NCBI GenBank assembly: GCA_003558435.1 | Contig: PWLR01000019.1 | Span: 1 to 64,000, forward strand | DNA from: Nitriliruptoraceae bacterium | Lineage (GTDB): Bacteria; Actinomycetota; Nitriliruptoria; Nitriliruptorales; Nitriliruptoraceae | Reading direction: 5' to 3' | DNA: 64,000 bases | Shown here: piece by piece, positions 49,241 through 58,064 of the stretch | How positions within the stretch are numbered: the first letter of the stretch is position 1 | Layout of the letters: each line of letters starts with the position of its first letter | Notes under the pieces: generated by a model | What the model was told of the DNA's origin: nothing | Database searches by the model: none | Seen by the model: only the letters and a program-made list of their open reading frames with translations | Made by a program: the position numbers and the translations under genes

Positions 49241-49513
49241 ATGCCGGAGAGCAAGCACCGTCGCAGCGGGAAGAACCGACCGCGCGACTTCCAGACGCAC
49301 GCGCCAGAGAAGAAGCCGGCCTCGTCGCCCACGTGGGTGCCCGTGACGGGCACGGCCCTGCTCGTCCTGGGCGTGATCGTGATCCTGGTCGGCTACCTCG
49401 ACGAGGTGCAGAACATCATCGGTGGCTGGCCACTGTTGGGGACGAACTGGGGCCTGGTGGGGGGATTCATGCTGATCATCGCCGGGTTCGGGTTCCTCAC
49501 CCGCTGGCGTTGA
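49241..49513 (+). CDS. crgA: Cell division protein CrgA
   Basis: MPESKHRRSGKNR...SPTWVPVTGTALLVLGVIVILVGYL...GTNWGLVGGFMLIIAGFGFLTRWR. Confidence 0.9.
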   Translation: MPESKHRRSGKNRPRDFQTHAPEKKPASSPTWVPVTGTALLVLGVIVILVGYLDEVQNIIGGWPLLGTNWGLVGGFMLIIAGFGFLTRWR

Positions 49514-49579
49514 GCACGACGGCTCCGATGCGCAGGCCCACCGGGCCACCGTCCCCGTTCTGGCGTGGCGCGAGGAGCC

Positions 49580-49894
49580 TCAGTTGAGGATCTCCGTGCG
49601 CTCGTTCATGCGCTGACCGCAATGGCTCGGAGCGCGTGAGGTACCGCGCACCAGCAGCAGGACCTCTGTGCCGCATTCCTCGCACCAGAACAAGATGCGC
49701 TCGTCGGTGCCGACGGGTGCCGCCTTGGACTCCTCGACATCGTGCTTGGCATCGGTGACCAGCACCCGCAACGAGGCGATCGACCACTTCAACAGCGCGT
49801 AGGCCAACAACGGCGCGAACACCCACTGCCAACCGAAGGCCGTCCCCACGAGGCCGGCGACCACGAGCGCCACGATCAGGATGAGCCAGCGCAC
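49580..49894 (-). CDS. Membrane protein with Cys-rich (zinc-ribbon-like) C-terminus
   Basis: VRWLILIVALVVAGLVGTAFGWQWVFAPLLAYALLKW...FWCEECGTEVLLLVRG...HCGQRM. Confidence 0.55.
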   Translation of the reverse strand: MRWLILIVALVVAGLVGTAFGWQWVFAPLLAYALLKWSIASLRVLVTDAKHDVEESKAAPVGTDERILFWCEECGTEVLLLVRGTSRAPSHCGQRMNERTEILN

Positions 49895-49918
49895 GAGCTT
49901 CCCTCGGTCGGGGCGGAT

Positions 49919-49962
49919 GGGGTGGACAGGTCGGGCCGGACGGGGTGGACAGGTCGGGCCGG
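49919..49962. repeat. Two direct copies of GGGGTGGACAGGTCGGGCCGG
   Basis: 21-bp copies at 49919-49939 and 49942-49962. Confidence 0.9.
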
Positions 49963-50106
49963 TGATGGAGCCACCCGGGCGACGCAGCCACCGCGGACCC
50001 GGGTCGACACCTCGGTCGGGCCATGGGGGCGACCGTCCGCTACAGGGTGCCACGTCCCGGCGGCACCGTCGTCACAGGGCGCCGGAGGCGTTCACCCGGC
50101 GCCGTG

Positions 50107-51306
50107 TCAGCCGAGGCGTTCGATGATGGTCGCGTTGGCCATCCCGCCGCCCTCGCACATGGTCTGCAGCCCGTAACGACCGCCGGTCTGCTCCAGGACG
50201 TTGACCAGCGTGGTCATCAGTTTGACGCCGGAAGCGCCCAGAGGGTGGCCGTTGGCGATGGCGCCACCGTTGACGTTGACCTTGCCGAGGTCCGCGCCGG
50301 TCTCCTGCTGCCAGGCGAGCACGACGGGCGCGAACGCCTCGTTGACCTCGAACACGTCGATGTCGTCGATGCTCAACCCGGCACGGGCGAGCACCTGCTG
50401 GGTGGCCGGGATCACGCCGGTGAGCATGAGGACCGGGTCATCGCCCACGACCGCGAAACCGTGGACCCTGGCACGTATGGACAGCCCCAGCGCCTCCGCC
50501 TTCGATCGCTCCATGATGAGCACCGCACCGGCGCCGTCCGACAACTGGGACGCGTTGCCGGCGTGGATGATCCACGGCAACTGCGGGAACCGCTCGGTCC
50601 ACATCTCGTGCTGGAACGCCGGCGCGAGGTTGCCCAGCGACTCCACCGAGGTGCCGGGGCGCACGCCCTCGTCGCGGCTGAAGGGTTCGCCGGTCGGACC
50701 CTCTCCGCGGTCGACGTCGAGGTGGAGCAGTTCGGCGTCGACGCGGCCATCCTGGCCGGCTTCCACGGCGCGTCGATGTGACTCGGCGGAGAACGCGTCC
50801 ACGTCCTCGCGGGTGAGGTCCCACTTGGCGGCGATGAGTTCAGCGGAGATGCCCTGGGGCACCAGGCCACCCTCGTAGCGCTGGGGGATCCGCGTACCGA
50901 ACGGGTCCTGGCCGGCCAACGACGAACCCATCGGCACCCGGCTCATGACCTCGACGCCGGAGGCGATGGCGACGTCGTAGGCACCGGCGATGACGCCCTG
51001 GGCGGCGAAGTGCACCGCTTGCTGCGACGAGCCGCACTGCCGGTCGATGGTGGTCGCCGGCACCGACTCCGGGAAGCCGGCGGCCAGCACCGCATTGCGC
51101 CCCACGTTGAAGGTCTGCTGACCGGCCTGGGACACGCACCCGGTGATCACGTCGTCGACGGCTCCCGGGTCGATGCCGGTGCGCTCGATCAGCTGCTGCA
51201 GGGTCTCGGCGAGCAGGTCCACCGGGTGCCAGCCCGACAGCGCTCCCCCGGGCTTGCCCTTGCCGACCGGGGTCCGGACGGCATCGACGATCACGGCTTC
51301 GCGCAC
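50107..51306 (-). CDS. Acetyl-CoA acetyltransferase (thiolase)
   Basis: TIDRQCGSSQQAVHFAAQGV, VNVNGGAIANGHPLGASGVK, MCEGGGMANATIIE. Confidence 0.95.
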   Translation of the reverse strand: MREAVIVDAVRTPVGKGKPGGALSGWHPVDLLAETLQQLIERTGIDPGAVDDVITGCVSQAGQQTFNVGRNAVLAAGFPESVPATTIDRQCGSSQQAVHFAAQGVIAGAYDVAIASGVEVMSRVPMGSSLAGQDPFGTRIPQRYEGGLVPQGISAELIAAKWDLTREDVDAFSAESHRRAVEAGQDGRVDAELLHLDVDRGEGPTGEPFSRDEGVRPGTSVESLGNLAPAFQHEMWTERFPQLPWIIHAGNASQLSDGAGAVLIMERSKAEALGLSIRARVHGFAVVGDDPVLMLTGVIPATQQVLARAGLSIDDIDVFEVNEAFAPVVLAWQQETGADLGKVNVNGGAIANGHPLGASGVKLMTTLVNVLEQTGGRYGLQTMCEGGGMANATIIERLG

Positions 51307-51403
51307 CACGGTTCCTCTCCTGATCACGGCCTCTCACGGCCGATCTGCTCCCACTCCGAGGCTACCCCGGGCCGCCCCGAACCCCCCGTCCCGATTCCCG
51401 AGG

Positions 51404-51892
51404 TCAGTGCGTCTCGCGCCAGTGGTCGCTCCAGGCGTCGTCGCCCAGCAACCATCGATCGGTGCGGTGCACCAGGGCGTGCAGGCTGCCGATGAGGGGC
51501 TCCTCGGTGTCGCTCGACGGCCCCCCGTCAGGGCACGAACGCACCTCGATCAGGTAGGCGCCGGTGCGCTTGGTGCGGTGGCGTTCGCGAGCCGTGGCCA
51601 CCAGTGCCGTCCCCGGCGGCACCGTGCCGAGGAACTGCACGTCCACACTGAGCGCGACCGACAGCCGCCCCCAGGAGTTGGATGCCACGGCGAACGCGGC
51701 GTCGCCGAGGCCGAAGGTCACCCCGCCGTGCAGCAGGCCGGCGAAGTTGGCATGTCCGGCGGCCACCGTGAGCTCGACCCGTGACCAGCCGCCGCCCCAG
51801 TCGGTCAGGCGGGCACCGATCTCGCCGGCGTAGCCGTCCTCGGCGAACACCGCGTGCATGGCCTGACGGTTGTGCTCGAGCTCGTCATCCAT
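51404..51892 (-). CDS. PaaI-like hotdog thioesterase
   Basis: HANFAGLLHGGVTFGLGDAAFAVASNS. Confidence 0.85.
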   Translation of the reverse strand: MDDELEHNRQAMHAVFAEDGYAGEIGARLTDWGGGWSRVELTVAAGHANFAGLLHGGVTFGLGDAAFAVASNSWGRLSVALSVDVQFLGTVPPGTALVATARERHRTKRTGAYLIEVRSCPDGGPSSDTEEPLIGSLHALVHRTDRWLLGDDAWSDHWRETH

Positions 51893-52066
51893 GCGCGCTC
51901 CCGGGTCGGAGCGCAGGCTAGCCCGACGAAAGACGGTTGCTGCTGCTCACCAACCCTGATAGTCCGTACATGAACTGAAGCCAGTCGAACTCGATCACGC
52001 GCTCATCCGAACCCGACCCCGGGGGTCATCGTCCCATCCGCATCGCCGAGCCGGTCGCAGCCCCGC

Positions 52067-52588
52067 ATGCGCACCCTGGTGCTCCTGCTGACCAGCGCAC
52101 TGGGCGTCGTCGGTATCGCGCTCGTCGTTTCCATGACGGGTACCGACGCGACCGGCGGTGAAGGAAGCGAGGCAGACGAAGCGGTGGCGGCCCTCCCGAC
52201 CCCGCCTCGAGTGGCACCCCCCCTCCCATTCGTTCAGACCGGCCGCCCAGAACTCGATCAAGAACTCGACGAACTCGACACCACCGTCGACGTCGAGGAC
52301 TGGGAACGGCTCGCCGACTGCGAGTCCGGCGAGTGGGACCGCGACGGCGAACCGAAGCCCGACAGTGCCCGCTGGGACTACGGGCTCGACTTCGACCACG
52401 GCGATCACTTCCAGGGCGGTCTCAACTTCCATCCCACGACCTGGGACGCCTACCGCGACTCCGACATGCCGGCCCACGCCGGCCGGGCCACGCAGGTCGA
52501 GGAGATCGTCATCGCCGAGCGCGTGCTCGACGATCAGGGCTGGGATGCCTGGCCGGTCTGCAGCGAGAAGATGGATCTGGCCGTGTGA
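52067..52588 (+). CDS. Resuscitation-promoting-factor (Rpf) domain protein
   Basis: Signal peptide; DWERLADCESGEW...FQGGLNFHPTTWDAYRDSD...ERVLDDQGWDAWPVCSEKM. Confidence 0.85.
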   Translation: MRTLVLLLTSALGVVGIALVVSMTGTDATGGEGSEADEAVAALPTPPRVAPPLPFVQTGRPELDQELDELDTTVDVEDWERLADCESGEWDRDGEPKPDSARWDYGLDFDHGDHFQGGLNFHPTTWDAYRDSDMPAHAGRATQVEEIVIAERVLDDQGWDAWPVCSEKMDLAV

Positions 52589-52616
52589 GCCGTGTGAGCC
52601 GTGTGAGCCGTGTGAA
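52581..52616 (+). repeat. Four tandem copies of 9-bp CCGTGTGAG (last copy ...GAA) containing the Rpf stop codon
   Basis: Sequence CCGTGTGAG x3 + CCGTGTGAA; each unit has an in-frame TGA. Confidence 0.95.
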
Positions 52617-52648
52617 CGGGGTCGACACCACCACCGACGCCCGGGCGC

Positions 52649-54673
52649 TCACCGCTGGGTGTCGATGATCCGAAGGCCGGGGGGACACGATCGGACCTGG
52701 ACGTCCTCGCCACGGACGCGCACCTCCAGGTGGCCATCGCCGATCTGGATGCCGGCGACGTGAAGGTCGACGTCTTCGGGCAGCCTTGACGCGAGTCCCA
52801 CCGTTCCGGCCGACACGTCCGGGTCGAGTCCCAGGGCCAGACGCAACACCCCCAACGGCACGACCGCGCTCCAAGCCTGTGGACTGCAAGCCGCTGGGTA
52901 CGGGACCGCGAAGGGCACCTCGGTCTCGTCCTGGCCTCCGAACAGCTCGGGCAGCCGCCATCCGAAACGTTCCGCCGTGCCGAGCAGTCCGGTACCGAGC
53001 CGCATGGCCGCCTCGGTCCGTCCGTACCGCGCCAGTCCGACCGCACAGATCGCGCTGTCATGGGGCCAGATCGATCCCCGGTGGTAGCTCAGCGGGCTGT
53101 AGGCCCGCTCCGTGGAGGCCAGGGTCCGCACCCCCCACGTGGTGAGCAGGTCCGGTTCGGCCAGTCGGTCCGCGACCACACCACCCACCTCGTCGTCCAG
53201 GATCCCGGTCCACAACACGTGACCCATGTTGGAGCTGGCGACGGCGAGCGGCCGCTTGTCGCCATCGAGCGCCATGGCCACGATCCGCTGTTCGGGCAAC
53301 CAGAAGGCGTTGGTGAACCGTTCGCGCAGGGACGCGGCCCGCGCCCGCAGGTCGGGCGCGGCCCCCGCGTCGCCGTACGCCTCCTCGAGTCGCGCGAGAT
53401 CGCGCAGCGCGGCGTAGAGGTAGGCCTGCACCTCCGCGAGCGCGATCGACCCCTGCGCCTCCCGACCGTCGGCGTGCACCATCGGGTCGTCGGAGTCCTT
53501 CCAGCCCTGGTTCTTCAGACCGTCAGGATCCGGTAGGTACTCGACGAAGCCATCACCGTCGAGATCACCGTGATCGGTGCACCAGGCTACGGCGGCCCGG
53601 GCCGCCGGGAGCAACGCCCCCAACCGTGCATCGTCAGCACCCCACCGATGCAGTTCACCGAGCAGCATCACGAACAACGGGGACGCATCGACGGTCCCGT
53701 AGTAGGGCGTGCCGGCGGGGACCCCGAACACCTCGGCACCGCCGGTCCGCAACTCGTGCAGGATGCGGCCGGGCTGCTCGGCGGTGGCCGGGTCGTGTTC
53801 CCGACCTTGGTAGCGAGCCAGGGCCTCGGCGACGTCCAGCCCCACGCCGGTGCCCGCGATCATCGACCCCAGGGCCGTCAGCAACGTGTCCCGTCCGAAC
53901 AGCGCCATGTACCAGGGCACCCCGGCGCCGAGGTAGGCCAGATCGAGTTCCGGCACCCGGACCCGCAACGCGTCCCGGTCCTCCGCGGCGGCACGTATCC
54001 CGACGGTCCAACGGCGATCGACCCCCGACACGCTCAGCGCGGAACCTTCGGCGTCCCCCTCGGTCCCGGTGAGCTCGACCGCGCGGCCGTCCACGGTGGG
54101 GGTGTGCGTGATGGTCGCCGACCAGCTGGCGCCGGGAGCCACGTCCAGCTCCCACGCGAACGTGGAACCATCGATCCGGGCGGCGGGCTCGGCGTGCACC
54201 CACAGGCCGTAACGGCCGTCAGCGACCGACCAACCCTCGGCCGTGCGCTCGACCGCCCGCGAGGCGGGGGGCACCTGTCCGGTCTTGATCGCCACGACGT
54301 CCATCAGGTCGTGCTCGTAGCCGAGGCGCAGCTCGCCGATCAACGGTTGTTCGTAACCGTGCACCGAGTAGTGATCGACCGCGACGTTCGCGGTGACCTC
54401 GCGACGACGGTGCAACAACACCGTCGGGCTGCGATCGGCATCGTGGCGGAGCGCGAAGATCTGGTGGCTCCGGGCCGGACCTCGTCGATCGGAGACGAGC
54501 AACGACGGCGAGACCCCGTCGATGGTCAGCCGCAGTCCGGATACGAGTCGTACGTCGCGGTGGAACAGACCGGCAGCCAGGGAGGGGGCCACGCTGCCGT
54601 CGGCCCGCGAGGACCATTGGGTCGCACCCGCGACGAGGGTGGTCAGCTCGGATGACGAGGTCGCCGCATCCAC
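52649..54673 (-). CDS. Amylo-alpha-1,6-glucosidase/glycogen debranching-like protein
   Basis: N-terminal GDE domain LFHRDVRLVSGLRLTIDG; AVPWYMALFGRDTLLTAL; YHRGSIWPHDSAICAVGLARYG. Confidence 0.85.
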   Translation of the reverse strand: MDAATSSSELTTLVAGATQWSSRADGSVAPSLAAGLFHRDVRLVSGLRLTIDGVSPSLLVSDRRGPARSHQIFALRHDADRSPTVLLHRRREVTANVAVDHYSVHGYEQPLIGELRLGYEHDLMDVVAIKTGQVPPASRAVERTAEGWSVADGRYGLWVHAEPAARIDGSTFAWELDVAPGASWSATITHTPTVDGRAVELTGTEGDAEGSALSVSGVDRRWTVGIRAAAEDRDALRVRVPELDLAYLGAGVPWYMALFGRDTLLTALGSMIAGTGVGLDVAEALARYQGREHDPATAEQPGRILHELRTGGAEVFGVPAGTPYYGTVDASPLFVMLLGELHRWGADDARLGALLPAARAAVAWCTDHGDLDGDGFVEYLPDPDGLKNQGWKDSDDPMVHADGREAQGSIALAEVQAYLYAALRDLARLEEAYGDAGAAPDLRARAASLRERFTNAFWLPEQRIVAMALDGDKRPLAVASSNMGHVLWTGILDDEVGGVVADRLAEPDLLTTWGVRTLASTERAYSPLSYHRGSIWPHDSAICAVGLARYGRTEAAMRLGTGLLGTAERFGWRLPELFGGQDETEVPFAVPYPAACSPQAWSAVVPLGVLRLALGLDPDVSAGTVGLASRLPEDVDLHVAGIQIGDGHLEVRVRGEDVQVRSCPPGLRIIDTQR

Positions 54674-54676
54674 CGG

Positions 54677-55474
54677 TCAGTCGCCCGTGAACCGCATGAC
54701 GGTGCCGATCACCCGACGCGTCACGTTCGACGGCGTCGCCGAGGAGACCGCCCCACTCAGTCGGTAGATCGGACCGGGCGTCACCACCGCGCGGCGCGCC
54801 GTCACGCCGTCCACGCCGGCGCGCGCGACCGCCGCGGCGTCGGACCAGATGAACGATGGGATGTGACCGGCCGCGCCCTCGGCCTCGGCCGCGCCGACGA
54901 ACCCGGTCCTCGTGAAGCCCGGTGCCAGCACGGTGATGTGCACGGGGGTCCCGCGCATCTCCTCGTGCAGCGCCTCGGTCCAGCTGGTCAGCATCGCCTT
55001 GGTGGCGGCGTAGGTGGCCATGCGCGGCACGGGTTGGTTCGCACCGATCGAGGAGACGTTCAGCACACCCCCACCGGCCTGCCGCAGGTTCGGTAACGCG
55101 GCATGGGTCAGGCGGAGCGGGGCGAGCACGTTGAGCGCGATCTGGGTCTCGGCCACATCGATGTCCAGCTCCTCGAACCGGCCGACCTGACCGACCCCGG
55201 CGTTGTTCACCAACAGATCGACCGGCGCCTCGGTGCCGCGCAGCCGTTCCTCCACGGCGCGCAAGGCCCCGGTCTCGGTCAGGTCGGTGGGCAGGACCTC
55301 CACCGCGATGCCGTGCTCGGCGCTGAGTTCGGTCGCGAGCGTCTGCAGCTTCTCCTCGTTGCGGGCGACCAGCACCAGGTCCGTGCCGCGCGCCGCCAGC
55401 TCGGCGGCGATCGCCGCACCGATCCCGGAGGAAGCGCCGGTCACCAGGGCACGTGCGAAACGTCGGTCGTTCAC
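54677..55474 (-). CDS. SDR-family oxidoreductase
   Basis: ALVTGASSGIGAAIAAELAARG, LLVNNAGVGQVG, YAATKAMLTSW. Confidence 0.9.
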   Translation of the reverse strand: MNDRRFARALVTGASSGIGAAIAAELAARGTDLVLVARNEEKLQTLATELSAEHGIAVEVLPTDLTETGALRAVEERLRGTEAPVDLLVNNAGVGQVGRFEELDIDVAETQIALNVLAPLRLTHAALPNLRQAGGGVLNVSSIGANQPVPRMATYAATKAMLTSWTEALHEEMRGTPVHITVLAPGFTRTGFVGAAEAEGAAGHIPSFIWSDAAAVARAGVDGVTARRAVVTPGPIYRLSGAVSSATPSNVTRRVIGTVMRFTGD

Positions 55475-55522
55475 GTTCGGGTCCCGTTCGTCGTCGGTGG
55501 CGCCCCGAGCGGGCACCTCAGC

Positions 55523-58012
55523 TCAGGTCGGGGTACCCGCCGTGACCTTCGTTCGCAGCGGCCGGTCTGCCAGGGACATGCCGACCGAGAGCTCGAACAC
55601 CCCGCGTTCCAGGGCCCATCCGCCGTCCTGCACCGACCAGTGCTCGAAGGCGCGGCGGTCGATATCCAGCTCGAGCGTCGCGGTCTCACCCGGCGCGACG
55701 GCGCGCGCCACGGCGAACCCGGCGAGCCACACCACGGGCCGTTCCACCTCGCTGTCGCCCCGATCGAGGTACGCCTGCACGACCTGCTTGCCGACCCGGG
55801 CTCCGGTGTTGGTCACCGACACCTGGACCGTGAGCGGTCCCTCGTCGGGCAGGGACGCCGGAGCGACGAGGCCATCGAGGTGCCAGGTGGTGTAGCCGAG
55901 CCCGGCTCCGAACCCGTAGGCCGGAGCGACGTCGGTGCGCGCCCAGGCGCGATACCCGATGTGGAGACCTTCGCGGTAGTGCAGGACCCCGTCGACCGGA
56001 TCGGTGTCGAGCACCGGCACGTCCTGCTCGCGGTCCGGCCAGGTGGTCGGGAGCCGTCCTCCGGGCTCGACCGCGCCCAGCAGCACGTCGGCCAGCGCGT
56101 GACCGAACTCCTGGCCACCGAACCATCCGAGCAGCACGGCAGCCACCTCCGATCGCCACGGCAGCAGCACCGGTGCGCCCGCGTTGACCACCACCACGGT
56201 GCGGGGATTGACGGCAGCGACCGCGCGGACCAGCTCGTCCTGCTGCCCGGGCAGGGCGAGGGTGCTGCGGTCGAAGCCCTCGCTCTCGACCTCGGCGGTG
56301 GTCCCGACCACCACGATCGCGACGTCGGCGTCGCTGGCCGCGGCGACGGCCTCGCCGATCAGGACCTCGGGATCCACCATGGGACGCCGCGCACCCACCG
56401 TGATGGCGACCCCGAACGCTCCCTCCGCGACCGGCACGTGCACCTCCAGGAGCACCTCCCCGCCGAGTTCCAGGTGGCGCTCGAACCCCCGCTCCGGGGG
56501 CTGGTGCACCGCGGCATCGAAGGCATCGGTGTCGGGTTCGACGACCCCCTCGAACACGATCTCGCCATCGATCGCGATCGACACCTCCCCCAGACCGAGC
56601 ACGCCCACCCGCCAGATCCCGGTCGTGTCGGCCCGGACCCGACTGCTGATGAGCAGTTGCCGCGCACCCTGCGGGATGGTCTCGACCCAACGGAGCTGGC
56701 CCTGGTGGCGGTGCTCGGTCGCGAACTCGGTCCCGGAGGCGTCACGCCAGCTGACGAGGAGGCCGGGCTCGCCGGTCCGCGGGTTGATCGACACCTCGTC
56801 GTTCAGCGGCGCCAACCCCTCGGTGATATCGGCGCCACGCGCGTGGACCACCTCGACGTGCTCGTCGAGGGCGGCGCGCAGGCCCTCCAGCGGGGACACG
56901 GCACGGGGTGGGAACACGGTGGCGCTGCCCCCGCCCTGGATACGTGCGTCACGGGCGTTGGGGCCGAGCACCGCGACGCGTCGCAACGAGCCCGCGTCGA
57001 GGGGCAGCACCGGTTCCGGGTCCCCCTCGTTGCGCACGAGCACCATGCCGGCCGCGGCGAACCCGCGGGCGGCGGTGGCGACCGCCTCGCCATCGAGGTG
57101 GCGGGGGGCCGGCAGTCCCGGATCGACGTCGGCCAACGCACCGACGCGCGCGGCCAGGAGCAGCAGGCGGCGCACCTTGTCGTCGACCGCGGTCTCCGGT
57201 ACGCGCCCGTCACGGACCGCGGCCACCAACTCATCGCCCCAGGGGCCATCCGGGCCCGGCATCGCGAGGTCCATGGCGGCGTTGCCGGCGGCCTCGGTGG
57301 ACCGGGTCGCGAACCAGTCGGAGACCACGACCCCGTCGAAGCCCCACGTGCCCTTGAGCGGTTCGGCCAGCAACGCGTTCTCGGTCATCGTGGCGCCGCG
57401 CACGCGGTTGTAGGACGCCATCACCAGCCACGGGTGCGCTTCGGTCACCATCCGTTCGAAGGGCGCCAGGTAGAGCTCGTGCAGGGCGCGGTCGTCGACC
57501 TGCACGTCCAGGGTGAAGCGCTCGTTCTCCGAGTCGTTGGCGATGTAGTGCTTGGGCGTGGCCCCGACACCGGCGGCCTGCAGCGCCGTGACGTAGGCGA
57601 CCCCCAGACGACCCGTCAGCAACGGGTCCTCGGAGAAGCACTCGAAGTGGCGGCCCCCGCGGGGCGAGCGGTGCAGGTTCACGGTCGGTCCGAGCACCAC
57701 GTCGACACCCTTGCGCCGGGCTTCGGACGCGAGCACGGCGGCCAGCCGGGCCACCAGGTCCTCGTCCCAGCTGGCGGCGATCGCGGTCGACGATGGCAGC
57801 GATGCGGACGGGTCACGCTCGTCCCAGGTCGTGCCGCGGACCCCGGAGGGCCCGTCGGCCATCACGATGGGCCGCAGACCGATGGCCGGCTCGTCCCACA
57901 ACTCCCAGTGGTTGGCGCCGGTCAGCAACCGGACCTTGTCCGGGAGCTCGAGCCGTCCCAGCAGGTCGTCGAGGTGCTGCGCCGTGGCGGCGTCGGGCGG
58001 GGTGGTGGACAT
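55523..58012 (-). CDS. Glycoside hydrolase family 3 beta-glucosidase with PA14-like insert
   Basis: VMADGPSGVRG, GATPKHYIANDSENER, GFDGVVVSDWFATRS. Confidence 0.9.
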   Translation of the reverse strand: MSTTPPDAATAQHLDDLLGRLELPDKVRLLTGANHWELWDEPAIGLRPIVMADGPSGVRGTTWDERDPSASLPSSTAIAASWDEDLVARLAAVLASEARRKGVDVVLGPTVNLHRSPRGGRHFECFSEDPLLTGRLGVAYVTALQAAGVGATPKHYIANDSENERFTLDVQVDDRALHELYLAPFERMVTEAHPWLVMASYNRVRGATMTENALLAEPLKGTWGFDGVVVSDWFATRSTEAAGNAAMDLAMPGPDGPWGDELVAAVRDGRVPETAVDDKVRRLLLLAARVGALADVDPGLPAPRHLDGEAVATAARGFAAAGMVLVRNEGDPEPVLPLDAGSLRRVAVLGPNARDARIQGGGSATVFPPRAVSPLEGLRAALDEHVEVVHARGADITEGLAPLNDEVSINPRTGEPGLLVSWRDASGTEFATEHRHQGQLRWVETIPQGARQLLISSRVRADTTGIWRVGVLGLGEVSIAIDGEIVFEGVVEPDTDAFDAAVHQPPERGFERHLELGGEVLLEVHVPVAEGAFGVAITVGARRPMVDPEVLIGEAVAAASDADVAIVVVGTTAEVESEGFDRSTLALPGQQDELVRAVAAVNPRTVVVVNAGAPVLLPWRSEVAAVLLGWFGGQEFGHALADVLLGAVEPGGRLPTTWPDREQDVPVLDTDPVDGVLHYREGLHIGYRAWARTDVAPAYGFGAGLGYTTWHLDGLVAPASLPDEGPLTVQVSVTNTGARVGKQVVQAYLDRGDSEVERPVVWLAGFAVARAVAPGETATLELDIDRRAFEHWSVQDGGWALERGVFELSVGMSLADRPLRTKVTAGTPT

Positions 58013-58064
58013 CGTCGGGCCTCGGTCAGCAGGAGCGCACAGCATGGCCACCTGACTGCCGAAC

